Source: Alistipes montrealensis
GTDB lineage: Bacteria; Bacteroidota; Bacteroidia; Bacteroidales; Rikenellaceae
Assembly (NCBI RefSeq): GCF_018362775.1
Contig: NZ_JAGYXY010000007.1
Coordinates: forward strand, 1 to 64,000
Direction: 5' to 3'
DNA length: 64,000 nt
Position 1 is the first letter of the stretch. Each line of letters begins with the position of its first letter. The notes under the pieces were generated by a model, which did no database searches, was not told where the DNA came from, and saw nothing but the letters and a program-made list of their open reading frames with translations. Below are positions 1-9,312 of this stretch, in pieces. The position numbers were made by a program, and so were the translations under genes.

Positions 1-1
1 G

Positions 2-82
2 AAACAGACAGTGCCCGAGTTCATTTCCAAAAACTCCAGGTTTGAGCAGTACGACCGGGAAGAGGTGCGGATCGAGGCCTAA
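2..82 (+). CDS. C-terminal end of an unidentified protein (partial)
   Basis: The window opens inside a reading frame that runs without a stop to TAA at 80-82 and encodes 26 residues ending in REEVRIEA. The tail is charged and hydrophilic, with no recognisable motif. It lies 42 bases before the epimerase start on the same strand, so it may be the preceding gene of the polysaccharide locus, but its function cannot be told from this fragment. Confidence 0.4.
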   Translation, partial: KQTVPEFISKNSRFEQYDREEVRIEA

Positions 83-124
83 TGAAAAAACGAAAATAAA
101 TCGGAAATGATTCGAAACATTATT

Positions 125-1102
125 ATGAATAAAGTATTGGTTACCGGCGGAGCTGGCTTCATCGGCTCCAACCTGTGCGAAGCATTGCTGCAAAGGGGCG
201 ACCAGGTGGTTTGCCTGGACAATTTCGCCACAGGGCACATGGAAAATCTCATTCCGCTGATCGAAAACTACCCCGACCGTTTCAAATTGATCGTTGGGGA
301 TATCCGTAATATCGAAGATTGCCGCCAAGCAGTCGACGGAGTGGATTATGTGCTTCATGAAGCGGCTCTGGGTTCGGTCCCCCGGTCAATCAAAGATCCT
401 GTAACAACCAACGATGTCAATATCGGCGGCTTTTTGAATATGATTATTGCGGCGCGTGATGCGAAAGTCAAACGTTTTATTTTTGCCGCCTCTTCCTCGA
501 CATACGGAGATTCGCAAAGTCTGCCCAAAGTGGAGGAAGTGATCGGGAAACCGCTTTCGCCCTATGCTATAACGAAATATGTGGACGAACTTTATGCTGA
601 CGTATTCGCCCGCACATATGAAGGCTTTGAATATATCGGACTTCGTTATTTTAATGTCTTTGGTCGCCGTCAGGACCCCAACGGCGCATACGCCGCGGTC
701 ATTCCGCTGTTCGTGAAGAAATTCATGAACCATGAAGCGCCCAACATCAATGGTGACGGGGAATATTCCCGGGATTTCACTTATGTGGATAATGTGATTC
801 AGATGAATATCTGTGCGATGGAAACTACCAGTCCTGAGGCTATAAATCAAATTTATAATACGGCTTACGGAGAACGTACGACGTTGAATCAATTGGCAGG
901 CTATCTGAAAGAGTTTCTTGCGGAATATGATCCCGCGATCGAAAAGATTGAGTCTACGCATGGTCCGAATCGTACCGGAGATATTCCGCATTCACTGGCG
1001 TCTATCGATAAAGCCCGAAGTCTGCTGGGATATGATCCGCAGTTCTCGATGCGCGACGGACTAAAAGAGGCCGTAACGTGGTATTGGGAGAATCTGCAAT
1101 AA
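125..1102 (+). CDS. UDP-N-acetylglucosamine 4-epimerase-like SDR (WbpP/TviC type)
   Basis: Extended short-chain dehydrogenase/reductase that probably interconverts UDP-GlcNAc and UDP-GalNAc in the cytoplasm to supply surface polysaccharide synthesis. The N-terminus has the Rossmann motif TGGAGFIGS at residues 7-15. The catalytic Ser lies in SSSTYGDS and the Tyr-Lys pair is Y147/K151 in SPYAITKY. An ATG at 107 is in frame, but the ATG at 125 gives the canonical N-terminus MNKVLVTGG, so 125 is preferred. The length of 325 residues is normal for the family. It is followed after 22 bases by a nucleotide-sugar dehydrogenase. That pairing is known from Vi antigen (TviB/TviC) and Pseudomonas O-antigen (WbpO/WbpP) loci and suggests a GalNAcA-type uronic acid. 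Substrate preference is inferred from family and context. GC content is higher than in the core genes that follow. Confidence 0.88.
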   Translation: MNKVLVTGGAGFIGSNLCEALLQRGDQVVCLDNFATGHMENLIPLIENYPDRFKLIVGDIRNIEDCRQAVDGVDYVLHEAALGSVPRSIKDPVTTNDVNIGGFLNMIIAARDAKVKRFIFAASSSTYGDSQSLPKVEEVIGKPLSPYAITKYVDELYADVFARTYEGFEYIGLRYFNVFGRRQDPNGAYAAVIPLFVKKFMNHEAPNINGDGEYSRDFTYVDNVIQMNICAMETTSPEAINQIYNTAYGERTTLNQLAGYLKEFLAEYDPAIEKIESTHGPNRTGDIPHSLASIDKARSLLGYDPQFSMRDGLKEAVTWYWENLQ

Positions 1103-1124
1103 AAAATCGACAAACATAAATAAA

Positions 1125-2384
1125 ATGAAAGAGACAAAAATTTGCGTAATCGGCCTCGGTTACGTTGGCTTGCCGTTGGCGCGACTTTTTTCCACAAAGT
1201 ATAAAACCGTAGGTTTTGATATGAGCCAAAAACGTGTCGAAGCGCTGATGGCTGGTCATGACGCAACGCTGGAGGTTTCGGACGAACTGTTGCAAGCGGC
1301 GATTAGAAATGGATTTATTTGTACCTCGAATATTGAAGATATCCGCGATTGCAATTTTTATGTGGTTGCGGTTCCCACGCCTGTCGACGGGAATAACAAT
1401 CCGGATCTGACGCCCCTTTATGGAGCGAGCACAACGGTTGGAAAGGTTATTTCAAAAGGGGATATTGTCGTTTATGAGTCGACCGTTTATCCGGGTGTTA
1501 CTGAAGACGAATGTATTCCGGTTGTAGAAAAAGTTTCAGGCTTGAAGTTCAACAAAGATTTCTTTGCCGGCTACTCTCCTGAGCGTATCAACCCTGGAGA
1601 TAAAGAACATACAGTTGAGAAAATCAAGAAGGTAACATCGGGTTCTACTCCCGAGATCGGCCGATTCGTAAATGAGGTTTATGCCTCGGTGATTACGGCC
1701 GGAACGCACCTGGCTCCGACAATCAAGGTTGCAGAGGCGGCGAAAGTGATTGAAAACTCACAGCGCGATATTAACATCGCTTTTGTGAATGAACTTTCAA
1801 AGATTTTCACTTGTATGGGTATCGACACGCAGGATGTACTGGAGGCGGCCTCTACAAAATGGAACTTCCTGCCATTCAAGCCCGGATTGGTTGGCGGGCA
1901 TTGCATCGGGGTGGACCCCTATTATCTGGCACAATGTGCACAGCGGCACGGCTACAATCCCGAAATAATCCTTGCCGGACGACGTATGAACGACGGCATG
2001 GGGGCTTACGTCGCGAATCAAGTCATTAAACTAATGCTGAAGAAGGGTATTCAAGTTTTAGGCTCGGATATCTTAATTCTGGGATTTACTTTCAAAGAGA
2101 ACTGTCCGGATGTAAGAAATACGAAGGTCATTGACATCTACAAAGCGCTCCAAGAGTACAACCTCAACATTACGGTCTACGATCCTTGGGCCAATCCAAC
2201 AGTCGCTAAGCGCGAATACAATATTGATATTGTTAGCGAACTTCCCATGAAGAAATTCGATGCAACAATTATGGCTGTGGCACATAACGAATTTCAAAAC
2301 CTGAATATTAGTCAAATTGGTAAAGATCGCAATGTAATTTATGATGTGAAGTGGTTACTCAAAGAGGCTGATGGCAGATTATAA
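1125..2384 (+). CDS. UDP-N-acetyl-hexosamine 6-dehydrogenase (nucleotide sugar dehydrogenase, WbpO/TviB type)
   Basis: NAD-dependent four-electron oxidation of a UDP-HexNAc to its uronic acid, feeding O-antigen or capsule assembly. The N-terminal Rossmann fold starts with [10 protein letters not shown] near residue 10. The catalytic cysteine is C260 in [12 protein letters not shown], and the C-terminal UDP-binding domain contains [14 protein letters not shown]. The length of 419 residues fits the UDP-glucose/GDP-mannose dehydrogenase family. It lies 22 bases after the epimerase, so the two probably act in sequence (UDP-GlcNAc to UDP-GalNAc to UDP-GalNAcA). The substrate could equally be UDP-GlcNAc or UDP-ManNAc; sequence reading alone cannot settle this. 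It is the last gene of ordinary composition before the AT-rich core, and an inverted repeat follows its stop. Confidence 0.88.
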   Translation: MKETKICVIGLGYVGLPLARLFSTKYKTVGFDMSQKRVEALMAGHDATLEVSDELLQAAIRNGFICTSNIEDIRDCNFYVVAVPTPVDGNNNPDLTPLYGASTTVGKVISKGDIVVYESTVYPGVTEDECIPVVEKVSGLKFNKDFFAGYSPERINPGDKEHTVEKIKKVTSGSTPEIGRFVNEVYASVITAGTHLAPTIKVAEAAKVIENSQRDINIAFVNELSKIFTCMGIDTQDVLEAASTKWNFLPFKPGLVGGHCIGVDPYYLAQCAQRHGYNPEIILAGRRMNDGMGAYVANQVIKLMLKKGIQVLGSDILILGFTFKENCPDVRNTKVIDIYKALQEYNLNITVYDPWANPTVAKREYNIDIVSELPMKKFDATIMAVAHNEFQNLNISQIGKDRNVIYDVKWLLKEADGRL

Positions 2385-2393
2385 CTATTTAAA

Positions 2394-2427
2394 CAAGCCA
2401 TATTATGTATAATCATAATATGGCTTG
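2394..2427 (+). other. Perfect 14-bp inverted repeat with TATAAT loop
   Basis: CAAGCCATATTATG (2394-2407) and CATAATATGGCTTG (2414-2427) are exact reverse complements around a 6-base loop TATAAT. No T-tract follows, so it is not a classic intrinsic terminator. It sits between the dehydrogenase stop and the flippase start, at the switch from GC-balanced to AT-rich sequence. The possible TTG start of the flippase (2425) lies in the 3' arm. It could be an RNA hairpin, an operator, or the scar of a recombination junction. Confidence 0.6.
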
Positions 2428-2445
2428 TTCCGTCACTTCGGAATT

Positions 2446-3873
2446 ATGGTCAGTTTAGGAAAAACTTTTGTCGCAGGTGTAATTTGGGGGACGATTGAAA
2501 AATTTGCCTCATTATTTATAGGATTCGTCATTACGGTTCTGCTTGCCAGAAAGTTGACGCCGGCTGATTATGGATTAGTTAATATGATCCATATATTTAC
2601 CGTTTTCGGAATGGTGCTAATAGATGGCGGTTTTGGACAGGCTCTCATTCAAAAACGAGATGTATCAAACAAAGACTATAGTACAATTTTTTTCTTAAAC
2701 ATTCTTTTAAGTTTAGCCGTTTTTGTTGCATTGTATTATTTAGCACCATTTATCGCAGAATTCTATCGACAACCCTCATTAATAAGTATATCTCGCACAC
2801 TTTTTCTCTTATTCCCGATTAATGCATTCAGTATAATACAACATACCCTTTTAACGAAACAACTTAAAGTGAAGCAACTTACATTGGTGTCGGTTGTTTC
2901 CGCTTTAATTTCCGGATTTGTAGGTTTATATTGTGCTTATAGCGGTTGCGGGGTTTGGGCCCTTGTGTATCAAACATTAGCGTTGTACATAGTAAGAACT
3001 TTTACCTTGTGGATAATTAATGACTGGAGGCCAATCGTTGTTTTTAGTATCAGCTCTATTAAAGCTATTTGGAATCTCAGCATCAATCTTCTTGGAACTT
3101 TTACATTAGCATCGATATTTCAAAATATCTACACTGTTATAATTGGTCGTTTCTTTAATGTTGTAGATGTTGGTTTTTATAATCAGGCATTTAGATTTGA
3201 AAGTATAGCCACCAATACTGTAACCTCAGCAGTCCAGAGAGTTAGTTTCCCTGCTTTTGCAGAGTTGCAAAACGATATGGATAGATTGCGTGATGCATAT
3301 AAAAAGGTCATCAATGTAACGATGTATTTGCATTTACCGATCATGCTTGGTATTGCTGCGATAGGGCATGACTTGTTTTTGGTCCTTTTAACTGAAAAAT
3401 GGCTTCCGGCAGTTCCATATTTTCACTTATTATGCATTGCAAGTTCCCTATATCCTATGCACATGATCAATGTCAATGTGATTAAAGCTTTGGGAAAGGG
3501 AAAACTTTACTTCAGACTAAATTTATTCAAATACTTGTTGATGACCATATTTATTATTCTTACAATAAGGTATTCAATAGTAGTTGTGCTTTTAGGATAT
3601 GTTGTTGCGACAATTACCAGCTGTTTATTTATTAGCTATTATTGTGGAAAAGAGATAAAATATCCGATATATTCCCAGCTCAAAGACCTTTTGCCAACAT
3701 TCATCATAACAATCATAATGTTTTGTCTGGTATTTAGTTGCGGCCTTATGAATATTTACCCCGCAATACGCCTATTAGTTGAGATTATAATTGGAATCGT
3801 TAGTTATACAGGATTATCTTATATCTTCAAACTAACCCCTTTTACCCATTTACTCGATACTATAAAAAAATAA
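2446..3873 (+). CDS. wzx: Wzx-type polysaccharide flippase (MOP superfamily, WzxC-like)
   Basis: Integral membrane protein of about 475 residues with many hydrophobic segments across its length, typical of lipopolysaccharide/O-unit flippases. The N-terminal region VIWGTIEKFASLFIGFVITVLLARKLTPADYG matches the start of the WzxC/PST group in pattern (quoted in parts: LLARKLTPADYG is the diagnostic stretch). Its role is to move undecaprenyl-linked repeat units across the inner membrane. A TTG at 2425 is in frame, but it lies inside the inverted repeat; the ATG at 2446 is preferred. It is the first gene of the AT-rich core and lies 2 bases before an acetyltransferase gene, so they are co-transcribed. 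Together with the Wzy-like gene at 6190 it points to Wzx/Wzy-dependent assembly rather than an ABC exporter. Confidence 0.85.
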   Translation: MVSLGKTFVAGVIWGTIEKFASLFIGFVITVLLARKLTPADYGLVNMIHIFTVFGMVLIDGGFGQALIQKRDVSNKDYSTIFFLNILLSLAVFVALYYLAPFIAEFYRQPSLISISRTLFLLFPINAFSIIQHTLLTKQLKVKQLTLVSVVSALISGFVGLYCAYSGCGVWALVYQTLALYIVRTFTLWIINDWRPIVVFSISSIKAIWNLSINLLGTFTLASIFQNIYTVIIGRFFNVVDVGFYNQAFRFESIATNTVTSAVQRVSFPAFAELQNDMDRLRDAYKKVINVTMYLHLPIMLGIAAIGHDLFLVLLTEKWLPAVPYFHLLCIASSLYPMHMINVNVIKALGKGKLYFRLNLFKYLLMTIFIILTIRYSIVVVLLGYVVATITSCLFISYYCGKEIKYPIYSQLKDLLPTFIITIIMFCLVFSCGLMNIYPAIRLLVEIIIGIVSYTGLSYIFKLTPFTHLLDTIKK

Positions 3874-3875
3874 TC

Positions 3876-4514
3876 ATGATTTCATTTATATTCAAACTAA
3901 TAGAGTTTCCTGGCAAATGGTATAACTGCCATCAGGTTCGTAAGAATGCAACATTTATTGGAAAAGCTCAAATTCTTCGCCATGCACATATACGTCCATT
4001 TAGAGGCTCAACAGCTAAAGACATCATTATTGGTAATGATTTTAGGTTTTTTTCTGGAACAATTAGTTCTCAAAACAAGGGGAAAATCACAATAGGAGAG
4101 CATTGTAAAATTGGATTTGATTGCAAAATATTGTGTGGCAATTCTATTAATGTGGGGGATTATGTCATTTTAGCTGATAATATTACGGTGTGCGATAATA
4201 ATAATCATCCAGTCAATCCCCAAGATCGTGCATTGATGTACAAAACTCCATGGGACTCTGAATATCGTGGATGGAAATATAGTCAATCGGCTCCGATTAT
4301 CATAGAGAATAATGTGTGGATTGGAAGCAATGTCCGTATTTGCAAAGGTGTGACAATTGGACAAGGGGCAGTGATAGCAGCTTGCAGCGTCGTTACAAAA
4401 GATGTCCCTGCTAATAGTATTGCTGCTGGCAACCCTGCAAAAATAGTAAAAACAGATATAGATCAATTACCTCGGTTACTTTCTGATGACATATTGGAAC
4501 AATATGGGAAATAA
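3876..4514 (+). CDS. Hexapeptide-repeat O/N-acyltransferase (LbetaH family)
   Basis: 212-residue acyltransferase with a left-handed beta-helix built from imperfect hexapeptides, for example IGEHCKIGFDCKILCG, NNVWIGSNVRICKG and VTIGQGAVIAACSVV. It ends in the family signature DVPANSIAAGNPAKIVK. It probably transfers acetyl from acetyl-CoA to a sugar of the O-unit in the cytoplasm, where such enzymes act as trimers. It begins 2 bases after the flippase stop, and its 3' end overlaps the next glycosyltransferase frame. The acceptor sugar and the position modified cannot be read from the sequence. Base composition is AT-rich like its neighbours. Confidence 0.82.
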   Translation: MISFIFKLIEFPGKWYNCHQVRKNATFIGKAQILRHAHIRPFRGSTAKDIIIGNDFRFFSGTISSQNKGKITIGEHCKIGFDCKILCGNSINVGDYVILADNITVCDNNNHPVNPQDRALMYKTPWDSEYRGWKYSQSAPIIIENNVWIGSNVRICKGVTIGQGAVIAACSVVTKDVPANSIAAGNPAKIVKTDIDQLPRLLSDDILEQYGK

Positions 4515-5634
4515 TCACAACTCGCTCCCTACGGTCATTGAAATAATTGGGATGGGAGCAAAAAAATATGGTGGATTTGAAAAATTCATCATTGAAGAAT
4601 GCCGGCAGCTCAAGTCTATGGGATATCATTTAATCGTCTGTTTTTCCGTAGAACCCATATGTCAGGATTATATCAATGATTTGAAATCTATCGGAGGAGA
4701 ATGCCGTGTAATACCGTTCAAGAGTCATTTTCGGCATTATCAAGCTATTCGAAATCTGATTAAAGAGTATCATACAATTGCTATACATACAAATTTTTCG
4801 AGCTGTGGGTTTTCTACGATGTTAGCAGCAATAAGTCGCAGGGTCAAATATCGCATTGCAACTCAACATTGTCTCCCGTCTTTGAACACGTTTAAGGCTC
4901 GAATTATTTATAGTATGGAAAATTTGATATGTACAAAATATTTGTGTGTATCTCAGGCTTCTACCGATGCAATGTGCAACGGCCTGTGGTGGGGGAAGAA
5001 AAAGGTAGTTACAGAATATCTTGGGGTTGAAGATTTTTTTTACGATAAGTGTGAAATGATTTCAAAATATGCATTGCCTGCGGATAAAATAAAAATTGCC
5101 AATGTAGCCTATCACAATCCCGTTAAAGGTGTGGATGTTCTCTTGAAAGCCGTAGATATACTTGTTCATAAAAAACAGATAACTAATTTCCAAATAGTGC
5201 AGATCGGCGGAGGCCAAAATCCGGAACAAACAGAAGCTTTACATCAATTGGAGGCCCAATTACACATTAGTGATCATATTCGTTGGATCGGTGTAATAGA
5301 TACAGTTCCTGAATTGCTTTCTGCATGTGATATATATTGTCAGCCCTCCCGCTCTGAAGGAATTTCCCTTTCTATCATGGAAGCATCTCTTGCAAATATC
5401 CCGACAATAGGTACACGAGTTGGTGGTATTGTAGAAAGCGTTCGAGATGGAGAAACCGGAATACTTGTAGATAAAGAAAATGCACAACAACTTGCCGATG
5501 CCCTGGGATATTTAATCAACTCGGCATCAAAACGTATCAGAATGGGGGAAATGGCCCGGAAACATGCACTTCAAAAATTTCAATTAAGATTTAATGTAAC
5601 TAATTTACTTCATCATTATGGTATCAACATATAG
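4504..5634 (+). CDS. Glycosyltransferase family 4 (GT-B)
   Basis: About 376 residues with the GT4 architecture. An N-terminal Rossmann-like domain opens with the loop YGGFEKF, and the C-terminal nucleotide-sugar domain carries SRSEGISLSIMEA, giving the E-x7-E motif, followed by NIPTIGTRVGG. It is expected to be a retaining transferase that adds one sugar to the lipid-linked O-unit on the cytoplasmic face of the inner membrane. An ATG at 4486 is also in frame; the ATG at 4504 is chosen because it trims an unsupported N-terminal extension and keeps only an 11-base overlap with the preceding acetyltransferase. Donor and acceptor are unknown. Confidence 0.82.
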   Translation: MGNNHNSLPTVIEIIGMGAKKYGGFEKFIIEECRQLKSMGYHLIVCFSVEPICQDYINDLKSIGGECRVIPFKSHFRHYQAIRNLIKEYHTIAIHTNFSSCGFSTMLAAISRRVKYRIATQHCLPSLNTFKARIIYSMENLICTKYLCVSQASTDAMCNGLWWGKKKVVTEYLGVEDFFYDKCEMISKYALPADKIKIANVAYHNPVKGVDVLLKAVDILVHKKQITNFQIVQIGGGQNPEQTEALHQLEAQLHISDHIRWIGVIDTVPELLSACDIYCQPSRSEGISLSIMEASLANIPTIGTRVGGIVESVRDGETGILVDKENAQQLADALGYLINSASKRIRMGEMARKHALQKFQLRFNVTNLLHHYGINI

Positions 5635-5734
5635 TCGGCCATATAGCAATAAACCCAGGAATCATAAAATAAAGCTAATATAGCTTGCATTATACTATGG
5701 CTTCGCTATACATCTTCCCAGTAGTTATAGTTTT

Positions 5735-6190
5735 ATGGGTAAATTATTGCGAGCTAAGGCTATCCGATATGCATTATGCCGACATATTTTTTTGAAATGT
5801 GGGCAAAATGTAAATATTGAGCATGGCTGCAACTTTGGATCAGGGTTAGAGATTGAAATAGGAGATAATTCCGGCATGGGGATAAATTGTACATTACCGT
5901 CCAATGTCAAAATAGGGGATAATGTAATGATGGGACCGAAATGTTTTTTCCTCGCGTTTAACCATGCATATAAAGATAAATCAAAAAGTATTCAGTCACA
6001 AGGTTATACAGACAAAAAAATTACTCGCATCGGCAATGATGTATGGATCGGTCGTGAAGTTTTATTCACTCCTGGCCGGATCGTAAAAGACGGAACTGTA
6101 ATAGCAGCACGTACAGTAGTATGTAAAGATTTTGCATCCTATTCTGTTATAGGTGGTAATCCTGCTAGATTGATCTCGACTCGAGAATAA
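5735..6190 (+). CDS. Small hexapeptide acetyltransferase (WcaF/NodL-like)
   Basis: 151-residue left-handed beta-helix acetyltransferase. Hexapeptide repeats run from about residue 25 (VNIEHGCNFGSG) to the C-terminal signature YSVIGGNPARLIS, and the loop MMGPKCFFLAFNHAY contains the conserved catalytic-type histidine region of the xenobiotic/galactoside acetyltransferase group. It likely O-acetylates a glycan residue using acetyl-CoA. A 100-base AT-rich gap separates it from the GT4 gene upstream, the largest gap in the core. Downstream it overlaps the polymerase gene by one base (TAATG), indicating translational coupling. It is the second of three acetyltransferases in the locus. Confidence 0.78.
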   Translation: MGKLLRAKAIRYALCRHIFLKCGQNVNIEHGCNFGSGLEIEIGDNSGMGINCTLPSNVKIGDNVMMGPKCFFLAFNHAYKDKSKSIQSQGYTDKKITRIGNDVWIGREVLFTPGRIVKDGTVIAARTVVCKDFASYSVIGGNPARLISTRE

Positions 6191-7377
6191 TGGGTAAAAT
6201 AATATATATCCTGACAATTCTATATATTGGGCTTATTCCAATGGAGGCAATTACCATTGCTGAAGATATATCTTATGGACGTATCGTATTCATTTTATTG
6301 TTTGCATCAAGTTTATTCGATATTTCGCGTTGCTATAAGATAAAAACAACAGAGCAACCCCACATTGTAATTCTATTTTCATTCATATTCTATTGTTTCA
6401 TATCGATCATCTGGAGTTACGATCAAGATGAGACGTTGCATAGGGTACAACTACTGCTCCAATATATAATTATCACCGTGTTGGCAACCAATGTACTATG
6501 CGATTATAAAAGACTAAAATGGGCAATGATCGTATTTTGTTTGGGGTGTGGATATATAGGAATTGCAAGTTTGAGTGAATATCAAATAAACTCGGCAATC
6601 GATATGAGTTATCGATCTGAATTCACAACGGGGAATCCCAATGAAAATGCGTTTATGATAAATTATGCAATAATTTTTTTATTGATAATCTCAAACAATT
6701 TATTGCGTACTAAGCAACTGCTTAATAATATACTATGTATAGTGGGAATTGTGATATTCAGTTATTTTATTCTAATTTTAGGTTCTCGCAACGGTATAAT
6801 AATGTTAGCAACGACATTATTATTTTATTCAATTCCGAAAATTTATAGAAAAAATAATTTTAAATCTATACTCACCATATTAATACTGATACTCGGGACC
6901 CTATATTTATTTTTTGCACTCCCGGAAACCATTCAGGAACGTTATTTGGGCATTCAAGATCAAATAGCAGAGAATGAAATGGCTGGACGAGGCTATATTT
7001 GGAGTAAAATATTTGATATGCTAAGTCAGCCTGGCTTTCCAATAATAAAAGGGACAGGATGGGGAACGTTTATAACCGTTTTTTCTCAATATTCTGGTCA
7101 GCAAATTGGAGCGCATAATTTTTATCTAAATCTATTAACAACTACTGGTCTAATCGGATTGTCATTAGTTTTATACTATTTATACCGTCTGTTCTTATAT
7201 CTCAAATTAATCAGAATTAAAAATAAATCAGTTTATTATCTTTTATTAATTATTCCCCTTATTTCCATGATTACAACTAATTGGGAGTCTCGTAAGTGGT
7301 GGTTTATTATATCTATATTTATATACACCTTATACCGTCTGAATAAGAACAACTTATTACCCCATAATGAAGCATAA
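6190..7377 (+). CDS. wzy: O-antigen polymerase (Wzy-like, O-antigen ligase family)
   Basis: 395-residue polytopic inner-membrane protein with roughly ten to twelve hydrophobic segments and a large periplasmic loop in the C-terminal half. That loop has sequences typical of Wzy_C proteins: GSRNGIIML, EMAGRGYIWSKI and GAHNFYLNLLTTTGLIG, the latter with the His-Asn common to O-antigen polymerases and ligases. It is expected to join repeat units on undecaprenyl pyrophosphate in the periplasm. Its start overlaps the stop of the acetyltransferase by one base, and its end overlaps the next glycosyltransferase by 11 bases. A WaaL-type ligase cannot be fully excluded, but location among glycosyltransferases with a Wzx favours Wzy. 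Confidence 0.78.
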   Translation: MGKIIYILTILYIGLIPMEAITIAEDISYGRIVFILLFASSLFDISRCYKIKTTEQPHIVILFSFIFYCFISIIWSYDQDETLHRVQLLLQYIIITVLATNVLCDYKRLKWAMIVFCLGCGYIGIASLSEYQINSAIDMSYRSEFTTGNPNENAFMINYAIIFLLIISNNLLRTKQLLNNILCIVGIVIFSYFILILGSRNGIIMLATTLLFYSIPKIYRKNNFKSILTILILILGTLYLFFALPETIQERYLGIQDQIAENEMAGRGYIWSKIFDMLSQPGFPIIKGTGWGTFITVFSQYSGQQIGAHNFYLNLLTTTGLIGLSLVLYYLYRLFLYLKLIRIKNKSVYYLLLIIPLISMITTNWESRKWWFIISIFIYTLYRLNKNNLLPHNEA

Positions 7378-8425
7378 GATTTTATTCGTTGGTACATCAG
7401 TAAGTGGTGGTGGCGCAGAACGAGTATTCATTAATATTATCAATAGTTTGGATCTGTCCAAATATGAAATCAAGGTTTTTTATACTTGTGCATCTGAAAA
7501 GTGTAATATTGATCCGCTAATCCCTATAGCATTTGCAAATAGACCTCACATGCGACAGGCATTGAAACAGTTGTGTAAGTTAATACGTGAATTTCGACCT
7601 CATAGCGTATTTACATCGCATGGTACAATCGCTTATACATTGCCAATAGTAAGATTTATAACAAAAAATAATTTTAAAATTTATACTCGTGTAGCTGTTA
7701 CACCTTCTGAAATATATGAGACGAGTATTAAAGGAAAGCTACTGCATTACATTTATCCGCTACTTTACAAAGAAATGGATATGGTGATTGCTCAAACCGA
7801 GTATATGCGCCAAGATATCATAAAAAGTTATGGGTTATCCCCTCAAAAAGTAAAGGTCATTTTCAATCTAATTGACAAAGACTATGTGAGAACGCAATCT
7901 CAAGAACCAATCGCTGAAAATATTTCTAAATCAGAATTTAATATAATAGCAGTTGGTGCGCTTTATTCCATCAAGGGGTTCGATATTTTAATAAAGGCTG
8001 TTATTCCACTGATTAACTCTAATAATCATATAATAGTCAGAATTCTTGGAGAAGAGCGTTATGAAGTAGGCTATCGTGACTATTTACAATCTTTGATTGA
8101 TAAAAATGGCCTACATGAAAATATAATATTAATGGGGCATAAACCTAATCCCTACCCATACATCAAAGCTTCAGATCTTTTCATAATGTCTTCCCGTACG
8201 GAAGGATTTCCCAATGTAGTTCTTGAAGCATTAACGCTAGGCGTACCCGTAATTGCCACCAATTGTGTCGATTTCAACTCAATCATATATGAGGGTATTA
8301 ATGGTTATGTCGTTGAAAAAAACAATATAGAATCCCTTCAAAGCGGAATAAAACGAGCTTTGACAACTTCATTTGATATATCAGCCATTTGCATCAATAA
8401 TTTTAATTATAACACATTGTTTTAG
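7367..8425 (+). CDS. Glycosyltransferase family 4 (GT-B)
   Basis: 352 residues. The N-terminus has the glycine-rich donor/acceptor loop SGGGAERVFINII. The C-terminal half has SSRTEGFPNVVLEAL, the E-x7-E motif of retaining GT4 enzymes, then GVPVIATNC. It is predicted to be cytoplasmic or membrane-associated and to add one sugar of the O-unit. The C-terminal helix is short compared with many GT4 enzymes (it ends soon after the E-x7-E region), but the frame closes cleanly 2 bases before the next gene, so no frameshift is indicated. It overlaps the polymerase gene by 11 bases. The sugar specificity is unknown. Confidence 0.82.
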   Translation: MKHKILFVGTSVSGGGAERVFINIINSLDLSKYEIKVFYTCASEKCNIDPLIPIAFANRPHMRQALKQLCKLIREFRPHSVFTSHGTIAYTLPIVRFITKNNFKIYTRVAVTPSEIYETSIKGKLLHYIYPLLYKEMDMVIAQTEYMRQDIIKSYGLSPQKVKVIFNLIDKDYVRTQSQEPIAENISKSEFNIIAVGALYSIKGFDILIKAVIPLINSNNHIIVRILGEERYEVGYRDYLQSLIDKNGLHENIILMGHKPNPYPYIKASDLFIMSSRTEGFPNVVLEALTLGVPVIATNCVDFNSIIYEGINGYVVEKNNIESLQSGIKRALTTSFDISAICINNFNYNTLF

Positions 8426-8427
8426 CA

Positions 8428-9258
8428 TTGAAAAAGATAAAGGTTTCTGTCATAATTCCCTCCTATAAACCTCAAAATTATTTATGGGAATGCCTTGAGT
8501 CTATACAAATTCAAACAATGCCGCAGGACGAGTTTGAGGTGATTCTCATCTTAAATGGATGCCGTGAGCCGTATTCTAAAGAAATTGAATCATTCATATC
8601 AAAGTATCCTGCTGAAAATCTGACAATGCTTCAAACAGATATCCCAGGCGTTTCAAATGCTCGAAATATAGGCATAGATAACGCGAAGGGAGAGTTCTTA
8701 ACGTTTATCGATGATGATGATTATATTTCCCCTACTTATCTTCAAGAGTTATATAATATTGCAAAAGAAGGTATAACTCCTGTAAGTAATGTAATAGCTT
8801 TCAATCATGTTACAGGGCAATATGAAAGAAATTATCTCACAGAATGCTATAAACACTTATACGATAAAGACAAAATCACAATCATGCAGGCCCGATCTTT
8901 TATGTCGGTACCGGTTGCAAAGATTTTATCAAAAAATGCAATAGGTCTTCGCCGATTTGATCCGGAGTTCAAAGTCGGAGAAGACGGCTTATTCATGTTT
9001 CAGATATCCAATAAAATAAAAATATTAAAAGCGGCATCTCCAAGTTGCGTATATTATCGCCGAAATCGAGACGGTTCTGCTATAAATCGCTTAAGGCCAA
9101 GAGGCCAAAGGTTAAAAAATAACTTTAAATTGATGACTAGCTATACTAAATATTATTTACAAGATATTCGCCATTATAATATCCTCTTTTATATCTCACG
9201 CCTTATCGCAGAAATGATATCAATGATATTTGCCGTAAGAGGGAAGATTCAACAATGA
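8428..9258 (+). CDS. Glycosyltransferase family 2 (GT-A)
   Basis: 276 residues of inverting GT2 type. The N-terminal nucleotide-binding region is VSVIIPSYKPQNYL, the acceptor/metal motif is FIDDDDYIS, and VGEDGLFMF later matches the ED motif of the catalytic base region. The only plausible start is TTG at 8428, directly after the TAG of the preceding gene; no ATG precedes the conserved VSVIIPSY motif, so a TTG start is accepted. It is part of the continuous core operon and probably adds a sugar to the O-unit in the cytoplasm. A 54-base gap separates it from the next gene. Confidence 0.8.
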   Translation: MKKIKVSVIIPSYKPQNYLWECLESIQIQTMPQDEFEVILILNGCREPYSKEIESFISKYPAENLTMLQTDIPGVSNARNIGIDNAKGEFLTFIDDDDYISPTYLQELYNIAKEGITPVSNVIAFNHVTGQYERNYLTECYKHLYDKDKITIMQARSFMSVPVAKILSKNAIGLRRFDPEFKVGEDGLFMFQISNKIKILKAASPSCVYYRRNRDGSAINRLRPRGQRLKNNFKLMTSYTKYYLQDIRHYNILFYISRLIAEMISMIFAVRGKIQQ

Positions 9259-9312
9259 AATAGTTGAATCTTGAATTATAAAAAGCGAAAACTGATATCT
9301 AAATAATCAAAT

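Noticed and set aside
2394..2427. Inverted repeat read as an invertible-promoter border
   Set aside because: Bacteroidales invertible promoters need two separated inverted repeats flanking a promoter plus a recombinase; only one compact palindrome and no recombinase gene is seen.
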